From positions 51,921,798-51,985,797 of the forward strand of contig NC_089755.1 in assembly GCF_040412425.1 (NCBI RefSeq): a stretch of 64,000 nucleotides of DNA, given 5' to 3'. The first letter of the stretch is position 1; every line of letters begins with the position of its first letter. Shown in pieces: positions 39,301-54,300 of this stretch. Origin of the DNA: Macrobrachium rosenbergii (taxonomy: Eukaryota > Arthropoda > Malacostraca > Decapoda > Palaemonidae). The position numbers and the translations under genes were made by a program. The notes below the pieces were generated by a model, which did not search any database, was not told where the DNA came from, and saw only the letters and a program-made list of their open reading frames with translations.

Positions 39301-42300
39301 AATTGCCATGTCTTTAGGTGAGGATGTTCAGTTGACAGGTTCATCAGATCCTCGAAACGGTAGTAGCACATCCCAACAACCTCCTGGCGCTGCTCCTAAG
39401 CCTCCACCTTTCCCACCAAAAGAAATGGATGATGAGCCGTTAAGCAAAAGTACTCTCGGTAAGTTGATGAGTATTAATGTTAGCTTGACTATATGTTAGT
39501 GAAAAGCTCTAAAATGGGTTGGCAACCTTCTGGAGAGAGTGGGCCAGACAGCTATGCAGTGTCTCAGAGGGGGCCTTGATATCATATCTACTATAAGGAT
39601 CGCTTAACACCTTCAGCTAAGTAAAACCTGTTAGATGATTAGTGTCTAGGTGTTAAGTTGGTTGGCCGGACTGAAATTCCTCACAGGCCAGAGGTTACTG
39701 ACCTGTGCTCCAAAACTTTGATTTCATAGTTATATCTGCGAAATTTATTTTTATATATCAGTTAGTTAGTGCTAACTGTTAAGTATGGTAGACGTCACTG
39801 TCATTTGTTTAATTAAGTTTCAGTAGAGGTGTTGAAATTGGTTAAAGGATTCTAAAGGTTTTATAGAGTAGTTATAATTATTCTGGTTATTATTAGTATG
39901 GTCAGACTGACAGATAATCATAATAACTGACATATAATTCTCACCTTTGATGGACACTAAGATTCACTCAGTTTCTGATTTACTTTCTTACCTTACAGAT
40001 AAGTTTAGTGAATGTGTATTAGAAGGATGCTTAAGCCAGTTGGATGTGCAACCCCAGATGGTTTACAAAGTGTGCGAGTTACTAACCACCTGTGCAACAA
40101 GAAATGGAAGTGAATGGCGTCAGAGTATGCTCACCACCTTGATTAATGAAGTAAGGCCATTACGAGTCTAATTTCTTTTTGTCTGACATATTTAAGTTTA
40201 TGAGAATGAGATATAAAATAATCATACAAATTGTGTATTTGAGATATAAAATAATCATACAAATTATGTATTTGTAAAATAATCATACAAATTATGTATT
40301 TGAAGTTCTCAAGTCTGGCCTTATTACTACTACAGAAATGAAGATTGTTTATATTTCAGGAATTTCTCTCAATTGTTCGTTTAAATACATTTTCTTCCAG
40401 ATTAGTAGCCAAGCGAATCAGTTGCTGGCTTCTTCACTCGCATCGCCAGAAACTGTAGAACAACTCTGTACCTCCGTCCTTGCCTCTAAATTTGCTGTTC
40501 GGTTACATCTTGTCACTTTACTTTTTGAGGTTGGTGTTTTTTTATTACAGTAGTAGGTAGCAAGGTGGTTATGCAGTGCCTGTTTACTCTGTGGTACCTT
40601 TTTAATTCAAATTTGATTGTGCAATGACTAGTATACTCGTAGATTTTAATAATAATATAGTTTAATTTATCCTGAAGTGAATGTTTAACATTTTTTTTAG
40701 TACTTTTCCAGATAATAGCATTACTTTTGCTTACACTGTTCTTCATCTGTATCCTTTGTGAATCTCTTCTCTAGGAAATGAAGAGAGGCTGTGCTGGGGC
40801 CATGGAACAAGCTGGACTGGTTGATACACTGACAGAATTGTTCATTATAACTCATGCTGTCATGGCTGCTAATCCTCCCCCACTACCAACTTCTGCTCCA
40901 GCATCTGCCACTGGTGCTTCAGGTGGTGCTTCAGCTGCGCCATCAACAACCCCATCACTGATCCCAATTCCCCCTCTGGCACCACCACCTTCATCTGGAT
41001 CCTCACAAGCCAAAGATAAAGAGAAGGACAAAGACGATTTAGAGGGCACAGGAACGCCCAAATGGTTGTCGCCAGGTTTGCTCTTGCTGGACTTGTATGA
41101 GAAGCTAGCTGTAGCAACTCAACGAAGAAGTGAAGTTAGCAAGGTAAGAGTTGTCTGTAGCACAGATGAAGATTTTCAGCTAAAGCAGACTAAAAGCTGT
41201 AATTTGGGTTTAGCATCTGTTTATATTTTTTCAAATTTAATATTTTTTTGTTTGACTAAACTTCCTGTTCTTCCCAAACAGATCTGTAATCATGTATGGA
41301 AATGGTTTGATATGAGTACATTGAAGTGGTGTGCATATTCACCAAGCAACAACAAGAGTATTGATGATGCATACTGGGCTGGTGAGGCTAGTATTCGTAT
41401 AATTAATGGAAGGAGGAAGTACACCATTCAGTTCCACTCCATGGTGCAGGTAATAACATAAGCGCCAATTCGTTTTATTTTTCATAGGTTGGGAAGTTGT
41501 CCTGCAATTAGTTCATTGTACTGAATATTTTTTTTCATGATTGAAAATGCTGCAGAGCTTTAGAGTTGTTTAGTTTAGTTGTTGTTAATTTAACTAAGCT
41601 CTATCTGTAATTCCCATTTTGAATTGCAGAATGTTTTTTTGAACTTTGTATTTAAAAGTTAGCATTTATTGTAGGTCAATGAAGAGTCCGGAAACCGCCG
41701 TCCCATCATGATTACCATCAAGGAAAAGGTGATTGCAGAAGAGAAGAAGAAATTACCCAGTGTTATGCCTAAGGATGAGCCAACACCAACGACGGAGGAC
41801 GGAGGTCAAACAGGAAGCACAAAAATTGATGCCAGTGGAACAGAAGATGGCGAGAAGCCAAGCCATGAAGATTCACTGTCAGAAGAGGTTGCCTTGGACA
41901 CTGCTGCTGCAACAGCTGTAGATGTACAAGAGGCAGCTGTTACTGTTGCAACAGGGGAAGAGAAGATGGAATGTGAAGAGGCAGAGGACACCACTACAGC
42001 AGCTTCTGCAGAAGTTGATGCAGCTGAAATAGCACCTATTGATGGCCTTAACAGGACACATCATGAGGCCATAATCAGGTAATCAATTAATTCTTTGGCA
42101 TTTAAATGGTTTTTCAGTATGCTGTGGTTTCACAGAGTTTACGTAGTTGTAGGAAAATGGAGGGATAGGTTTATGTAATTATCTGCCTTGTGTAACTTTT
42201 TTTCTTTTTACTTACTGAAATTTAACTGAAATTTAGTTACTGTATATCTTGCAATTATCGTTGATCTATCCTTTCTTATTATAAATTATATTTTCATTTT

Positions 42301-45300
42301 GATGTAGGTAAATAGTTCTTGCACCTGTACTGAGATGGCAACATGTAAAGCTGAATTTCATGTTAAAGATTGTCAGTTTTCTTGCATAACATAATGGAAT
42401 GTATATTTTTTTTTCCATGAAACTATTGCTGCCAGTTAAGAACAAGAAAAGGAATATACCAAATGTGTTAATACTGCTTTTATGTTTTGGAAAACTTTAG
42501 TTTTGCAATTTGTAACATGAACTTTTAAAGGACCTTTTGCAAATAGTCTTGTTTGCCTAAAGCAAGTACAATACAATAAATATACAGCCCATGTCCTCTA
42601 ATGTAATGGAAGACTTGAAGCAGAGAAATATTATATGAGTGATTTTTCTTTTTCCAACAGGGCTTGTGTTGGCTTTATGAAGCTTGGTGTCGATCCAGAT
42701 ACTCTACATGCTCTAATGCGTCTTTGTTTGAGAGTAACTAGAGTTTGGGAGCAGGCATGTCTGTTTGCCAGCTTAGGTGGTGTTCGTACACTCCTCTCCT
42801 TAACAGAATCATCGGGCTTTTGGGGTTTTCATAGTCTTGCTGCCCTTCTCATGAGACACATCCTGGAAGAACCCACTACTCTACGATACACAATGGAAAA
42901 GGTACAGTTGTAATTTAGCTAAAATATGTTGGCAACTTTTGGTGGGAAATATAAGATGTAATTTTTAGAATTACAAATGGTGAACTTCTAATGGTATGGT
43001 AGTGCTAGTGTGTTTGTTCACCATCTAATATTCTGTAAAAGTTGAAAATGTCACTGCAGTAAGTACAAAATTGAAGTATGTTTGTATTTTCTAAGACAGT
43101 TTTATATCCTAATAGGTAATAAGGTCATCAGCCAGCAATAATACTATGTCTGGGGCTAAAGAACTTCATTATCTACTCCGTCTCCTTGCTCCGGCTGCGT
43201 GTCGAGACCCACAGCTATTTACAGAAATAACCCAGCAATGTCTCCGAATAGATCTAAACATGACTCTGAAGAGGAATCTTATGTCAGCCAACAGTAAGAG
43301 TTTCGATGTGATATATTTTGTACTTAATTAATGGCACAAAAAGGAGATTTTGTTGTGTGGGGGAGTGTTGCCATGACTTGTCAAATAATTCATTGTTGAA
43401 GTTAATTTTCATTTTGTTTCTGTATGCTATATCTTAGTATGTAATATGTGTATTTCTTTAGCCAAAAGTTACATTATCTTGATTCTTAGATGTATGCTCT
43501 ACAAAGCTATTAATCATAAATAGCCTTGGATTTAATCCATGTGAAATGGATGCAGTCACACCATCGAGATAAATCTTGAAAGAAGAAAAATTCTGCTTTA
43601 TGTGCCTTGAGTCAGGCCTCACTCTTCTGCAAGGGGAAGCATCATTCCTGTGCTAACCTCTCTGAAAGTGAGTGAAAAATGAAGGAGTGCACTGAGGGGT
43701 TTGGCTGATGGTTTTTGTAAAAAAACTTGACGGTATTGTTCATTCTTAATATCTTGTTAATCATAAATTCCGTAAATGACAATTTAGAAAGGTTAACAAA
43801 GCAAATGAGCCTCTGGAGAGAAGAGTAGACTGAGATGTAAAAGTCCAATTCTTTTGTATTTGAAATAGAATAAATCACCCGTGATAATACTCACCAAGCA
43901 CATGAGGCAAGTACTACAAGAAGCAGCAGCCTCCATGTGTACCATAATTGTGTGATGAGATCTTGAAGAGAATGAGGATGTAACCAGGAGTCCTAACTGG
44001 TAAGTACATGGCTTCTCATGACAGCAAATGAACATATAAGGATTATGGGTCACATTGCACAGAAAGTGTTGCAAAAATATTCTGGCATTACCAGCTGCTT
44101 ACTCTAATAGCAGAAAGCTACAGTTTATATTTACAAGCCAGGAGGAGAGCTCTTGAACTCAGTGGGCCTTGACCTTTTAATAAGCTTCTTATTAACAGGA
44201 CAGTTCTGGTGACTAATAAAGGAATCGACAAGGAGAAGCCAGGAAAGATTGTGTATGCTGGAGGACAACACTAGGTTCTCACAGGGCATAAGAGAAGCTT
44301 CAGGAGAAGATTGAAGTGCAGGAAGTAATTGCATCTAAGAATGAACTGCTTTTACTAAGGACTGAGGCTTGGCCACAGACTCTTAAGCAAATTGAAAGAG
44401 CCAATTTGAGACTTCTCTTGAAAGAACATTGATCTTGTCAACAGGTTTAGGGGAGGCAAGAGCAATCCGGAATGAGAGAGAGGCTGCTGTAAAGGCAGGA
44501 TCTGGTTAGCCCTGCTTAGAGCATCTGCTAAGATGTTGCAAACTCAGAGATGAAGTGAAGCATGATGTGACTTTTTGCATTGCTGCCCAAGCAAAAGTCT
44601 CAATCACTAACAAGAAATGATTTTCAGTGAAGGAGGTGGTGGTGTTGGCCATGACCCCAATATAACAGCCTGACAAAACAGTCATGGATGCCAGGAGGCA
44701 TAAGACTTCCCTTAGTTCTAAGACATTTACCATCCTACGACTCGACTGAGCCATATTGCTTTTGCAGGAGACCAACAAGTAGGTGCCAAAGCCCCTTTTT
44801 AAGGCACCTTACAACATCAGGAGTTTTAGATCTGTTGGAACTAATGGTACTACCTTTATTAGGTTCTGTTGGTTGGTCCTACAACTCATGAAACTTGTAA
44901 ATTGCTATCTCTCTGGTCAGGATCCAGGTTTATGGAGAAAACTCTGTTGCTTTGCTAAACATAGTCACCTCTTGTTAGAAGGAACACCAGGTAACCCAAC
45001 AATACCTTCCTTGGCTTTGGGTCAAGGGTGACTAAAAAAAACTCCTTAATGGCCTCCTGAAGGCAGTGACCCAGTTCCCCAAAGAACAGTCTAGGTTGAA
45101 CATCTCACTGGGCACTGTAAGTGTGGGTCCTAGTCCAAGGTGGTCATGCAGGACGTAGGTACCCCTACCCTACAGATGAATGACTATGATATTCCTTGAG
45201 CAGTTGTACAATGAAAATGAAAAGTTAACCAGTACTGAGCAGTTTGAAACTAAAAAGTCAGCAATGCATGCCTGAGACAGAAATTAAGAATAAAAAAATA

Positions 45301-48300
45301 ACTCTCATTTTGGACACTGGCGATGTAAGTCACTGACCAAAAGGTAAAAGGAGCTAAAACCACAAACGGTATTAGCACTACACTGTAAAGTGAAAAAGAT
45401 TAAATGAAAATATGAGAAGCACGGTATAATAACTGAAAAAGTTTGCTCTCTGCCTCTAGGAAAAGTGGGGCTTGACAGAAGCCTCGTGCAGTACAACTTT
45501 CTTTCAAGGTTTGAAGTAGATGTGACCGGGTCTGTTCCTTATGGAGCAAGGATATTAATGACTAATGGTTTGTAGAATAAATGAATTTACATTCTTTGAC
45601 TGCAGGATTTTTAAACGAAATTGCAATTACTCTATAATGGTTTGGGCCAAAGCAACTTAGCTTAGTTTTCAGTAGATGTTATTTTAAATTTATATAGGTA
45701 ATCTGCTTGAAAAGAATATTTTTAGTATTATGATTTAGGTAATTGTATGTGATTGAAATTGAGTATTTCATGTAAGAATGTTTAGGTTGGAGGTTCTCCA
45801 TGTTTTATTCCTAGGTTATGAAGCTTGAGTTATTTTCTTCCAACACTATTGAGGCTACACTGCACTCTTGCAATATTTATTTTTTTTATATTTCCTTACC
45901 AACTTTTAAGAATTTGATTTTGCATTTTCTGTAGCTATGTAGACCTGAATTTACATATGTTATTTCTCCCTTGTGTATGTAGAGGAGTGTCTGCACAAAT
46001 TTCTCTTCCTAGCCCTTTAGTCACATGTTTATCATTTAGATTCAGTGAAAAGGTGATGCCATTGGGATTTGATGACTGAAGCCTCAAGGTGGTGCTTGTG
46101 CAGAAGTGTACTGTACAGTACTGTAACTATCGTTTGGATAATTGCATTTTATGGGAGTATTTGAAACCCCTAAATATAGAATATAGTGGTAAGGATGGGT
46201 TGCAGGGAAAAACATTTAAAAATTTGTTCTCCCTTTACGTTCCACAGGTGAAGACAGTATCTTGATGAAAAGTATTGGTGGAAAGAGTGTTGGAGCTGCT
46301 GCAGCTGGGGGCTCTAGTACCTCTGGGAGCGGTGGTAGCACTACCAGCGCTGGGATGACACTCGGTAGTGAACCTCAGCAACTAATTCATGATCTGTTAG
46401 AAGCCCTCACAACTCTGAGTGATGATAGCGAATCACCTGCTCCAGCTGGAGTAAATCAGTGTTCATTAGTTGCTGCTATGGTGAATGCCACAACTACGCC
46501 AACAGAAGAAAGAGCGGCATCTTCTACTGTTGGTGCTCGCCGCCAGATTCATCTTTCTCGGTCGTCATCTGCTAATGACATGATTGTTCAGGAGACAGAT
46601 GAACAGGTGAGAATCCACTGTACAAATACTTTAGTAACTTGATTATGATATGACTCCTTAGAAATTTAGTATCTTGATTATGATGTGACTCCTGAGAAAT
46701 GCACACAAAGTTACACACTTTGAAGTACTGGTGGACTGTACAGTGGTTAGAATGGAGGGTTGAACCTAAAGCAGCTGATAATTTGATTTAATCAACAGTA
46801 TGTTTGGAATTAAAATATAAAGCTTTGATGGGAATTGAATCCTACGAGACTAAAGTTCAAAGATACATGCTATTACTAAACTTCACTGGGAATGAACACA
46901 CTACTGTTTTATTGTCAGTTTTTGACAGGATACCCTACTGCTAATATTGCAGTTGTGAGATTGAGAGAGGCAAAATGTTTTTATATACGTGCAGAGTTCA
47001 TTGTAAAATAGATAGGGAATATGCTTTTTAACTCTGAATGTAGTGGGATTAAGTTGAATATTGATTCGTTAGTTTTGAAATTTATATATTTAATCATTGC
47101 AGAGTCCTATGGAGAGTGATAGCAGTAAGATTCCTGGAGCAAGTACAAAGACTGCTTCAAATGAAAAAATTGATGAAGCCGCAAAGAGAAAGAAACCCTT
47201 ATTGTCAAAGTCTCTGATATGCAAGTTGTTAGCAGAGTTTGTCCGCTCTTATGCTGGTTGTGCTAAGCTGGTCACGGAACACCATTATTCAGCAGGGTCA
47301 AATGATAAAATAACAGAGGTAAGTCACATGCACAGTACTTGATTATGTACCAAATTTGTCTTGGTTTATTGAAAAATTTTTGCTGCTCCAACTTTATAAT
47401 ATAAAAAAACCATATTCATTGTTACATAATTCTGATCCCTTGTATGTACTTTTTTGTTTTGACATGCAGAATATCTACTTGAGAAAAAAAGATTTGAACT
47501 GTGTCATATGAACATGTAAATTCCTCTAACAGTCAACTAGATTTTGTATTGGATTGGTTAGTAACTTCTTGGATTGTCAGGTTTTAGGAAATAAAGAAAC
47601 ATGCCAAATTATTTATTCATGTTTTATAATTGTTCACCATTCGTTTGTACTGCTGTGTAACCTCAGAATATTTGCATTTGTGATCAGTATTCTTTTGTTT
47701 TGATCCATTGGTTTTCTGTTATCAGGATTCCTTTAATTTTGACATGTAATTCATGCTTGTTTAACTTTAGTAATTTACTGTTTCTTGGTATTTGTGTGTG
47801 TTTGTATGGAATTTAATGAGCGAGAACCTTCCTTCTGTACTGTGTTTTTGGGGTGGGGAATATATTTACTTGAATCGTGCCACAGTGTCCTGTAGCTGCT
47901 CCACATTGTTGTTGGATAAGAACCTGCATGTGACATGCCCTTCTTGTAGGGCCCAGCTGTTTTCCCTTCAGAAGTCTTGTTCAGTGAGAGTGGGCTGATC
48001 AGTGGAGGTATTCAAAGTAGCTGGTGGTGGTTCTTTAGACACTTTCTTGTCTTGTCATTCTGTATTTGCTATCGCTAAGACTTGAGTCTAGTTGGTCAAG
48101 GCTTCTGCTTTCACAATGCAACTTTCTTCCCTTATGCTCCCTCATACTTGACCATGGTCTCTGTTATGCCCAAACCAACTGGTCTAGGGACACTCAGCTG
48201 TATCACCCTTCTTCTTCTTCTTCTTTAAAGTGTCATTATGAGGCATCTAACACTCTTGAGGAAGTATGGAGCACTGTAAAGACCCTGGTTGACTTGGGCA

Positions 48301-51300
48301 CTTTCTCTTGGACCCTCAGGCACAGTCAGAGGTTGTATTGTTGCTCTCTAGGTCATCCCAGTAAACTGAGTCCTCTCCCAGGCAGTGTTCTTGCTGATCA
48401 CTGCAAACCTAGTCTCTCATCTAATTGTATTCAGTATATATAGTAGTACTTTTATAACCAGCCACAATCTCTCCAAACTTAGAGAAATTTTTTGTGAATG
48501 TGATACCTTTATCATAGTTTAGGAAGCAGATCATTTAAAGTAGTGTAGGAAGCAAATCATTTAAAGAAATGTAGTGAAATTTTTGACAATTTTTATCCAA
48601 TTGTTACATATTTAGTTGCTAAACTGAAATGTTTTTAAAGCAAACCTTTGACTAGCCTTATGAGTTAAAAAAATGTATTTTGACTTGTTGGTGTGGTTAA
48701 ACACTGATATGTCTTTCTCTTTTTTTCAGGACTGTTCTGCACTTGCCTACATGTTGGACCATCTAGTTTGTAGTAGTTCAGCATCAGATAAAGATACAGC
48801 AAGTCATGTTCGGGTATTGATAGCCGCCTTGGCATCTTGTAATCATGCTCCAGATGCACAGACTATTCTTGTGACAGAGGTTTGTAAAGTTAATTTTCAT
48901 TAAAGTGATCAGTCGTTTGAAATTCTCACTTGTTTTATCGTGTATATAAGGACATTATGTACTGCAGATGCTGAGTAGTTGAAGTTTTGTTTGAAACATT
49001 GAAATCGTCCATGTGTAGCATGCTCGTTCCGTAAATGACAAATGTTACAAAGTTGCCATGATTCTTGTATAAATTATGAAGGGTATTTAAAAGTTGTCTT
49101 TTGGAAGCTTCATCAAACTTTGTATATCTTTGGCATTGGTAAATTTTATGTATATCACAGAATTAATTCTGCTAGGGTTTGGAATTCATGCTGCTTTTGA
49201 ACACCAAGTATTGAAACATTACTGTTTTGCAGGTTAAAGGGGCTCTTGGTAGGGCAACTGTAGTGACTGAAAGTGCAGAAAAGCATGCCAGAATTCAGGC
49301 CCTTGTTGGTCTGATATGTACAATGATGGAAGCCTGCCCAGCTCAGCTGAACCAGCCTGCCAATCTCTGCTTTAAGCAACAACAGCATCATGGGTAAGAG
49401 GCATTGTCATTTTGTCAGGTTTACTCGTCCTGTTGTATGTGCTGTGGTATTAATTTGGAAGTTCTTTGACTACAGTGATTATCTTTTTGCAGGATGAACA
49501 ACATGATAAGGGTCATGGTGAGAAAGGGATTAGTCACTGATCTGGCCCGAATACCTCACAGCTTGGATCTCTCGTCTCCTAATATGGCAGCCACAATCAA
49601 TGCAGCTTTGAAACCATTAGAACTCGTATCTCGTATTGTAAATCTGCCATCGTTTGGCATTGCATCTTCATCTAAAAAGAAAACTCCACAGAATGATGAT
49701 CAGCAACAGCCCATGGGTAAGTTGACATGGTAGGGTCTTCTTATTCATGAAATCTTCAGATCCAGTTTTAATGTTGTAGAATAATTGTTTTTATTGTGGA
49801 GGCTGTTCTGATTAATATTTTTCTCAGTGATATCGATTAAGAAATTGTGTTTGAATATGCAGGCACAGAAACAACCAATAGCGAAGCGACACGAGCACAA
49901 GGTGATGATAACATTGAGGATACAGAAAATACTGAACATGATATTAGTACAGCTGGTGAGATTTTGGAGCCTTCTTCAGATGCTCATCCAAATGAGGTAA
50001 TTATGTGTTGGCTGCTTTTGCTGCCTCTAATGGTAGCCGAAGGGAACTTTCCCTTGCATTGCTAGTTATTACTGGTTTGTTAATAAGATAGTTTGTTGCA
50101 AAAAATTTTTGTGATAGTCTCTTCATTATGTAATTAAGAGTGTGAAAGAACAAAGGCTAAGCAAAATTATGCAGACAAAAAGTGCTTGAACAAGCAGTTA
50201 TCATAAATTTTCAGAAAGTAATTGAAGGTACAAAGAGTACAAAGACAGAGCATTATTCAATTTATTTTTTAGGATGGTACACTGGTGGAAGGGGATGAGG
50301 CAGGTTTGGAAGAAATCTTAGATCAGTTGTTGGAAGATGGGAGTGGTGGCGCAAGAGGACAAGGACACCGCGACTCAGTTACTGCAGTTCGTTATGTCAT
50401 CGAGCGGGATCCTCCTATGGATACGGATGATACTATGCATGACTCGCGTATGGTAACACATTCTGAAAGTCAGGTGTGTTTTTGCACTTTATTTTCTGCC
50501 CTAAAACATTGTGAGTGTGCTGTCTGTAGAGATGTTACAGATTTCATGGTCAGTACTCTTCACTCTACCACCAAAACTTGTGATGTAAAATATTTCATTG
50601 TCTTTCCAACAGTTTCTCGAGGGGGAAGAGGCAGGAAACGAAGAACATGATGACTCGTCATCAGAGTCGTCAGATGACCGTGAAGAGGAAGGGGATGATG
50701 ATGACAATGATGAAGAAGTGGAGGAGGAGGAGGAAGAAGAGGAAGAAGATGGAGGTAAGATAACCGTATATTTTATGTATACATTTTCTCCCTACTTACA
50801 ATTTTCATCTGGATATATGAATGAGTAAATGATGGGTACGTAAGCCTGTTTTACTCTATGCATCAGAAATGCTGGCACTGATGAGGAAAATTGGGGAGAA
50901 TTTGGATAGCTGTGACCATGGATTATTAAGGTGCATGACACAGTGTGGTTGTGAAGATTGTATTATAAACGAGGAATTAGTTTGGAAATGTGGCATCAAT
51001 GGGCTGGATTAACGAATGCATGGATCCTAAAATGGTAGTTTTGCCCCCCAAAACTTGGGAAAATTCTCCCAGTACACACACCAAAAAAAAAATCCTCTAA
51101 CTACTTAAAGAAGAACTGGGATAAGTTTCCTTTCTCTTCCAGTGCCACTGGAAGAAGGAGAAGGTTCTCTAACTCACACAAATAGGAGAATAAAGCCGTG
51201 AGACCCAAATGTAATTACTGCACCAGCTATTTCTCCGAGAATAACAAAAGTAAATCTCACAGAACGATACTAACAACTGTAGTACACCTCTGTTTTAGTT

Positions 51301-54300
51301 ACGATCTTTAATTTGTTTCACCAAACAAAATGACTGTGTACGTGTTCTAGAACAACATGGCGCTCGAGAACATCATGACGCAACTGAACAACTACACCCT
51401 GTTCTCGTGTTCAAGCACTCACATGGGGGAACCTTTGTAACACGAAACACTACTGAATTGAGGAAATCAATTCTTCACACGGTAGAAAAAATATCTCTTA
51501 CGCTAAGAGGAAAAGATATGAAACCCCAAAAACGCACAAAACGAGACAACTGCATGACTGCGACAAGTTTAACAACGCGTCCATGTGCGAGAGGGCGTTC
51601 CAGATAATGTTAAGGGTTTTGTTTTTGTTAAGACGAGTCTAAAACAGCAGAGCATAGTAATGCGCAAGGAATACTCCGTATATGAAAGCTTTGGGTCGTA
51701 TGTTAGGAAAAATACCAATTTCTTTTTAAACTGGTGTATCTGAAAAGACTAAATGGCTTGAACATAAGATTAGAAGAGAAGAGGAACAATTGGTCAGAAA
51801 AGCAGATGTGAATAGCTTGACAAAGACCTGATGGAAGGCACAGGAAGTCCTAACTTTCAGTTTTCCCCTCCCTCACATTTACTGTCTTAGATGGAGATGA
51901 CTGCTGAGGAATGAAGTGTTGCCTTGCTGGACAAAGGAGTCTTGCTCAAACATGAGTGATTGGGGGTTTTTCAAGTGATGTGACAGGGTCTGTTCCAAAC
52001 TGAATAAGGCAATTTGGTGAATGAGTTTGTAGAAAAAATGCTTTTATTAAAGCATAGCAGTTAATAATCATAAGTGTACAAGTGCACAAGATCAGTGCCA
52101 AGTGGACAAAGTACAAAGATCAGGGTACCAGAAAATCTTTTCAGTAGATTTTCTATTTTATAAGATCAAAATGGGTATAAATGAAAGAACATTTACAAGA
52201 ATATATAAGAACGCTAAACAAAATAGAACAATGTAAGGTTTATCTGGTGTTAAGAATTTTAGATTCTGTGCTTTGTTCATTCTTTGAGTATCAGTTGAGT
52301 TACAATAGCATGGAATGTAGAGAATGCTTGGTTATAGAAATAAGTAATTTCATGAATTTCAACCTCATTTGTTGAGTATACAATGTTTGAATACTGTACC
52401 GTATTGTACAACTTTTAGTGTTCCCTCTGTTTATCTTTTCAGTTTTGTCTGGCCTCTTCCTACTTAGCTGTCCAGTTTCTGTAACTTTACCTTGCTCCAA
52501 TTTTCATCACTCATTTCAGAACAAATTCTTTGAGTAAAGCCTGATTGAGTTCCTAAGTATGACTGTGATCTTGCTAAACTTACTTATGACAAGTACAAAA
52601 GCATTCAATAGGTTTCTATTTGTTTACATTATTTGATGAATTTTTGAACCCAGTTATTTTCAAGGTTTCAAACCTCCAGTTCATAAGTAAATTTTGTTTC
52701 AAGACAAAACTTAATATTTTTTAAAGAATTTGAAATATGATTGATATAAGTTTATAGTTTTTTAATTCTGATTTTGCATACAGAAAAGTTCTGTGTTACT
52801 AAGATGGTGGTTAAAATTGAGTAAGAGTAATGTCAGGAAAATGCATTGATACAGTGTTTTTCACTACTTAAATTTTTTGAAGTGATTTTTGTTATTAGAG
52901 TGCTTTATTTTCTTGCATCTTTATCTTTGTGGATAAGAAATGTAGGAAGTATAGTTTACCTGCTTACAATGCTGTCGTAATCAGAGGCACTCGAAAGGTC
53001 AATGTTTAAAATTGTTTTTGATGCATTTTTGAGTTTTTGAAAAAGCTGTACTTTTATTTAAATTACCTTAAGACTATTCCTATTTCATTGTTTTTCCTAA
53101 GGTTTTATTGTCTTGCAAACAGCTGATGATGACGACGATGATGAGGAAGAGGAGGAGGAAGGATCAGTCTTTGACGAGGGCTATGAAGACCTCGAGGAAA
53201 CTTTCATCCGACTTCCAGGTGAACGGGATTCCGATGACATTCTCCTCCTCCCTTCTTACCAGCAGTACATAGATACTATAGATACAATTATCTTCGGTGA
53301 TCGAGTGTCTCATCATCATCAAACGCATTCACATGAAGATCCTTCTTTTATGGCTTCAACACCGAATGCCAATCCAAGTATGTTTGAATTAGAAAATTAT
53401 GATATTTTCATGTTTGTTATATAGTTTTAAATCTGTTAAAAATTCCTATACAGTATTTGTCAATTTATTTTTTTTATTAGATAAATGTTTTACTGAGTTT
53501 AATTGGTATTCTTTCATTTTGAAAATGAGGAAATTAAAGTATAAAGGCCCTTTTCTTTTTTGGTAATTTATTCTTAGTAAATTTAATAGAAACTGAAATT
53601 GAAAACTATACTTCACCCCAAATAGGTGGAAGCAATGCCATCCCAACGCATCCATTATTCCAAAATCCTCGAGAGGTCCCTGCTACAGGCAGTGCTCGTC
53701 TCAACAGCAGGCCCAGTCGTCAGCGCGGGGTGCTCAGGTACCATACTGTCACCCCACGCACCCACACCACCACCACCACCATACTCCAGAGGTGACCCAC
53801 CACTCCCCATGAACCACAGCTTTGCTGGCTTCATCAGTAGCACACCTATATTTTAGCACACTAAAATAGCTATGACTCACAAGCCACCACTGCCTATTTT
53901 TGCCTTAACTAATGAACTTATATCACACTAGCATCCTTGCTTTCTTGACACACTCACTCATTTTATCTTTTAAACATAGTTGAATTGTATCCGTGAAGGC
54001 CAATTTAAAAAAAAAAAATCATGTTATATTTCTTGGTTATTTTTGTAGAAATAGAACTTTTGCACGATTAGTTGCATTTTTTAAATTGTTATCTTGCACA
54101 TTGTTTATTACTTGCCCTTTATTTTATGCAAAAGTAATGTATTTTTAGTGTTTGTCTTTGAACATTTTGGTTTTCAGTAGGATTGATAGCTCTTATTTTA
54201 AGGATAGATATTGAATGTTAATGTGAAAGATATCCTTTATTAGTTATATCCTGTTAATGTGTATTTTGATGTGTGAATCATTATCCATAGGCTATGAAAG

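Noticed and set aside
43642..45496. Several short open frames in intron 27 as possible exons
   Set aside because: They match DIRS-like remnants or nothing, lack compatible phase with HUWE1, and the flanking exons join directly.
53738..53856. Read-through of exon 37 beyond 53,791
   Set aside because: The frame stops at the TGA overlapping the distal donor; homology joins ILQR to RLLGPS across the intron.
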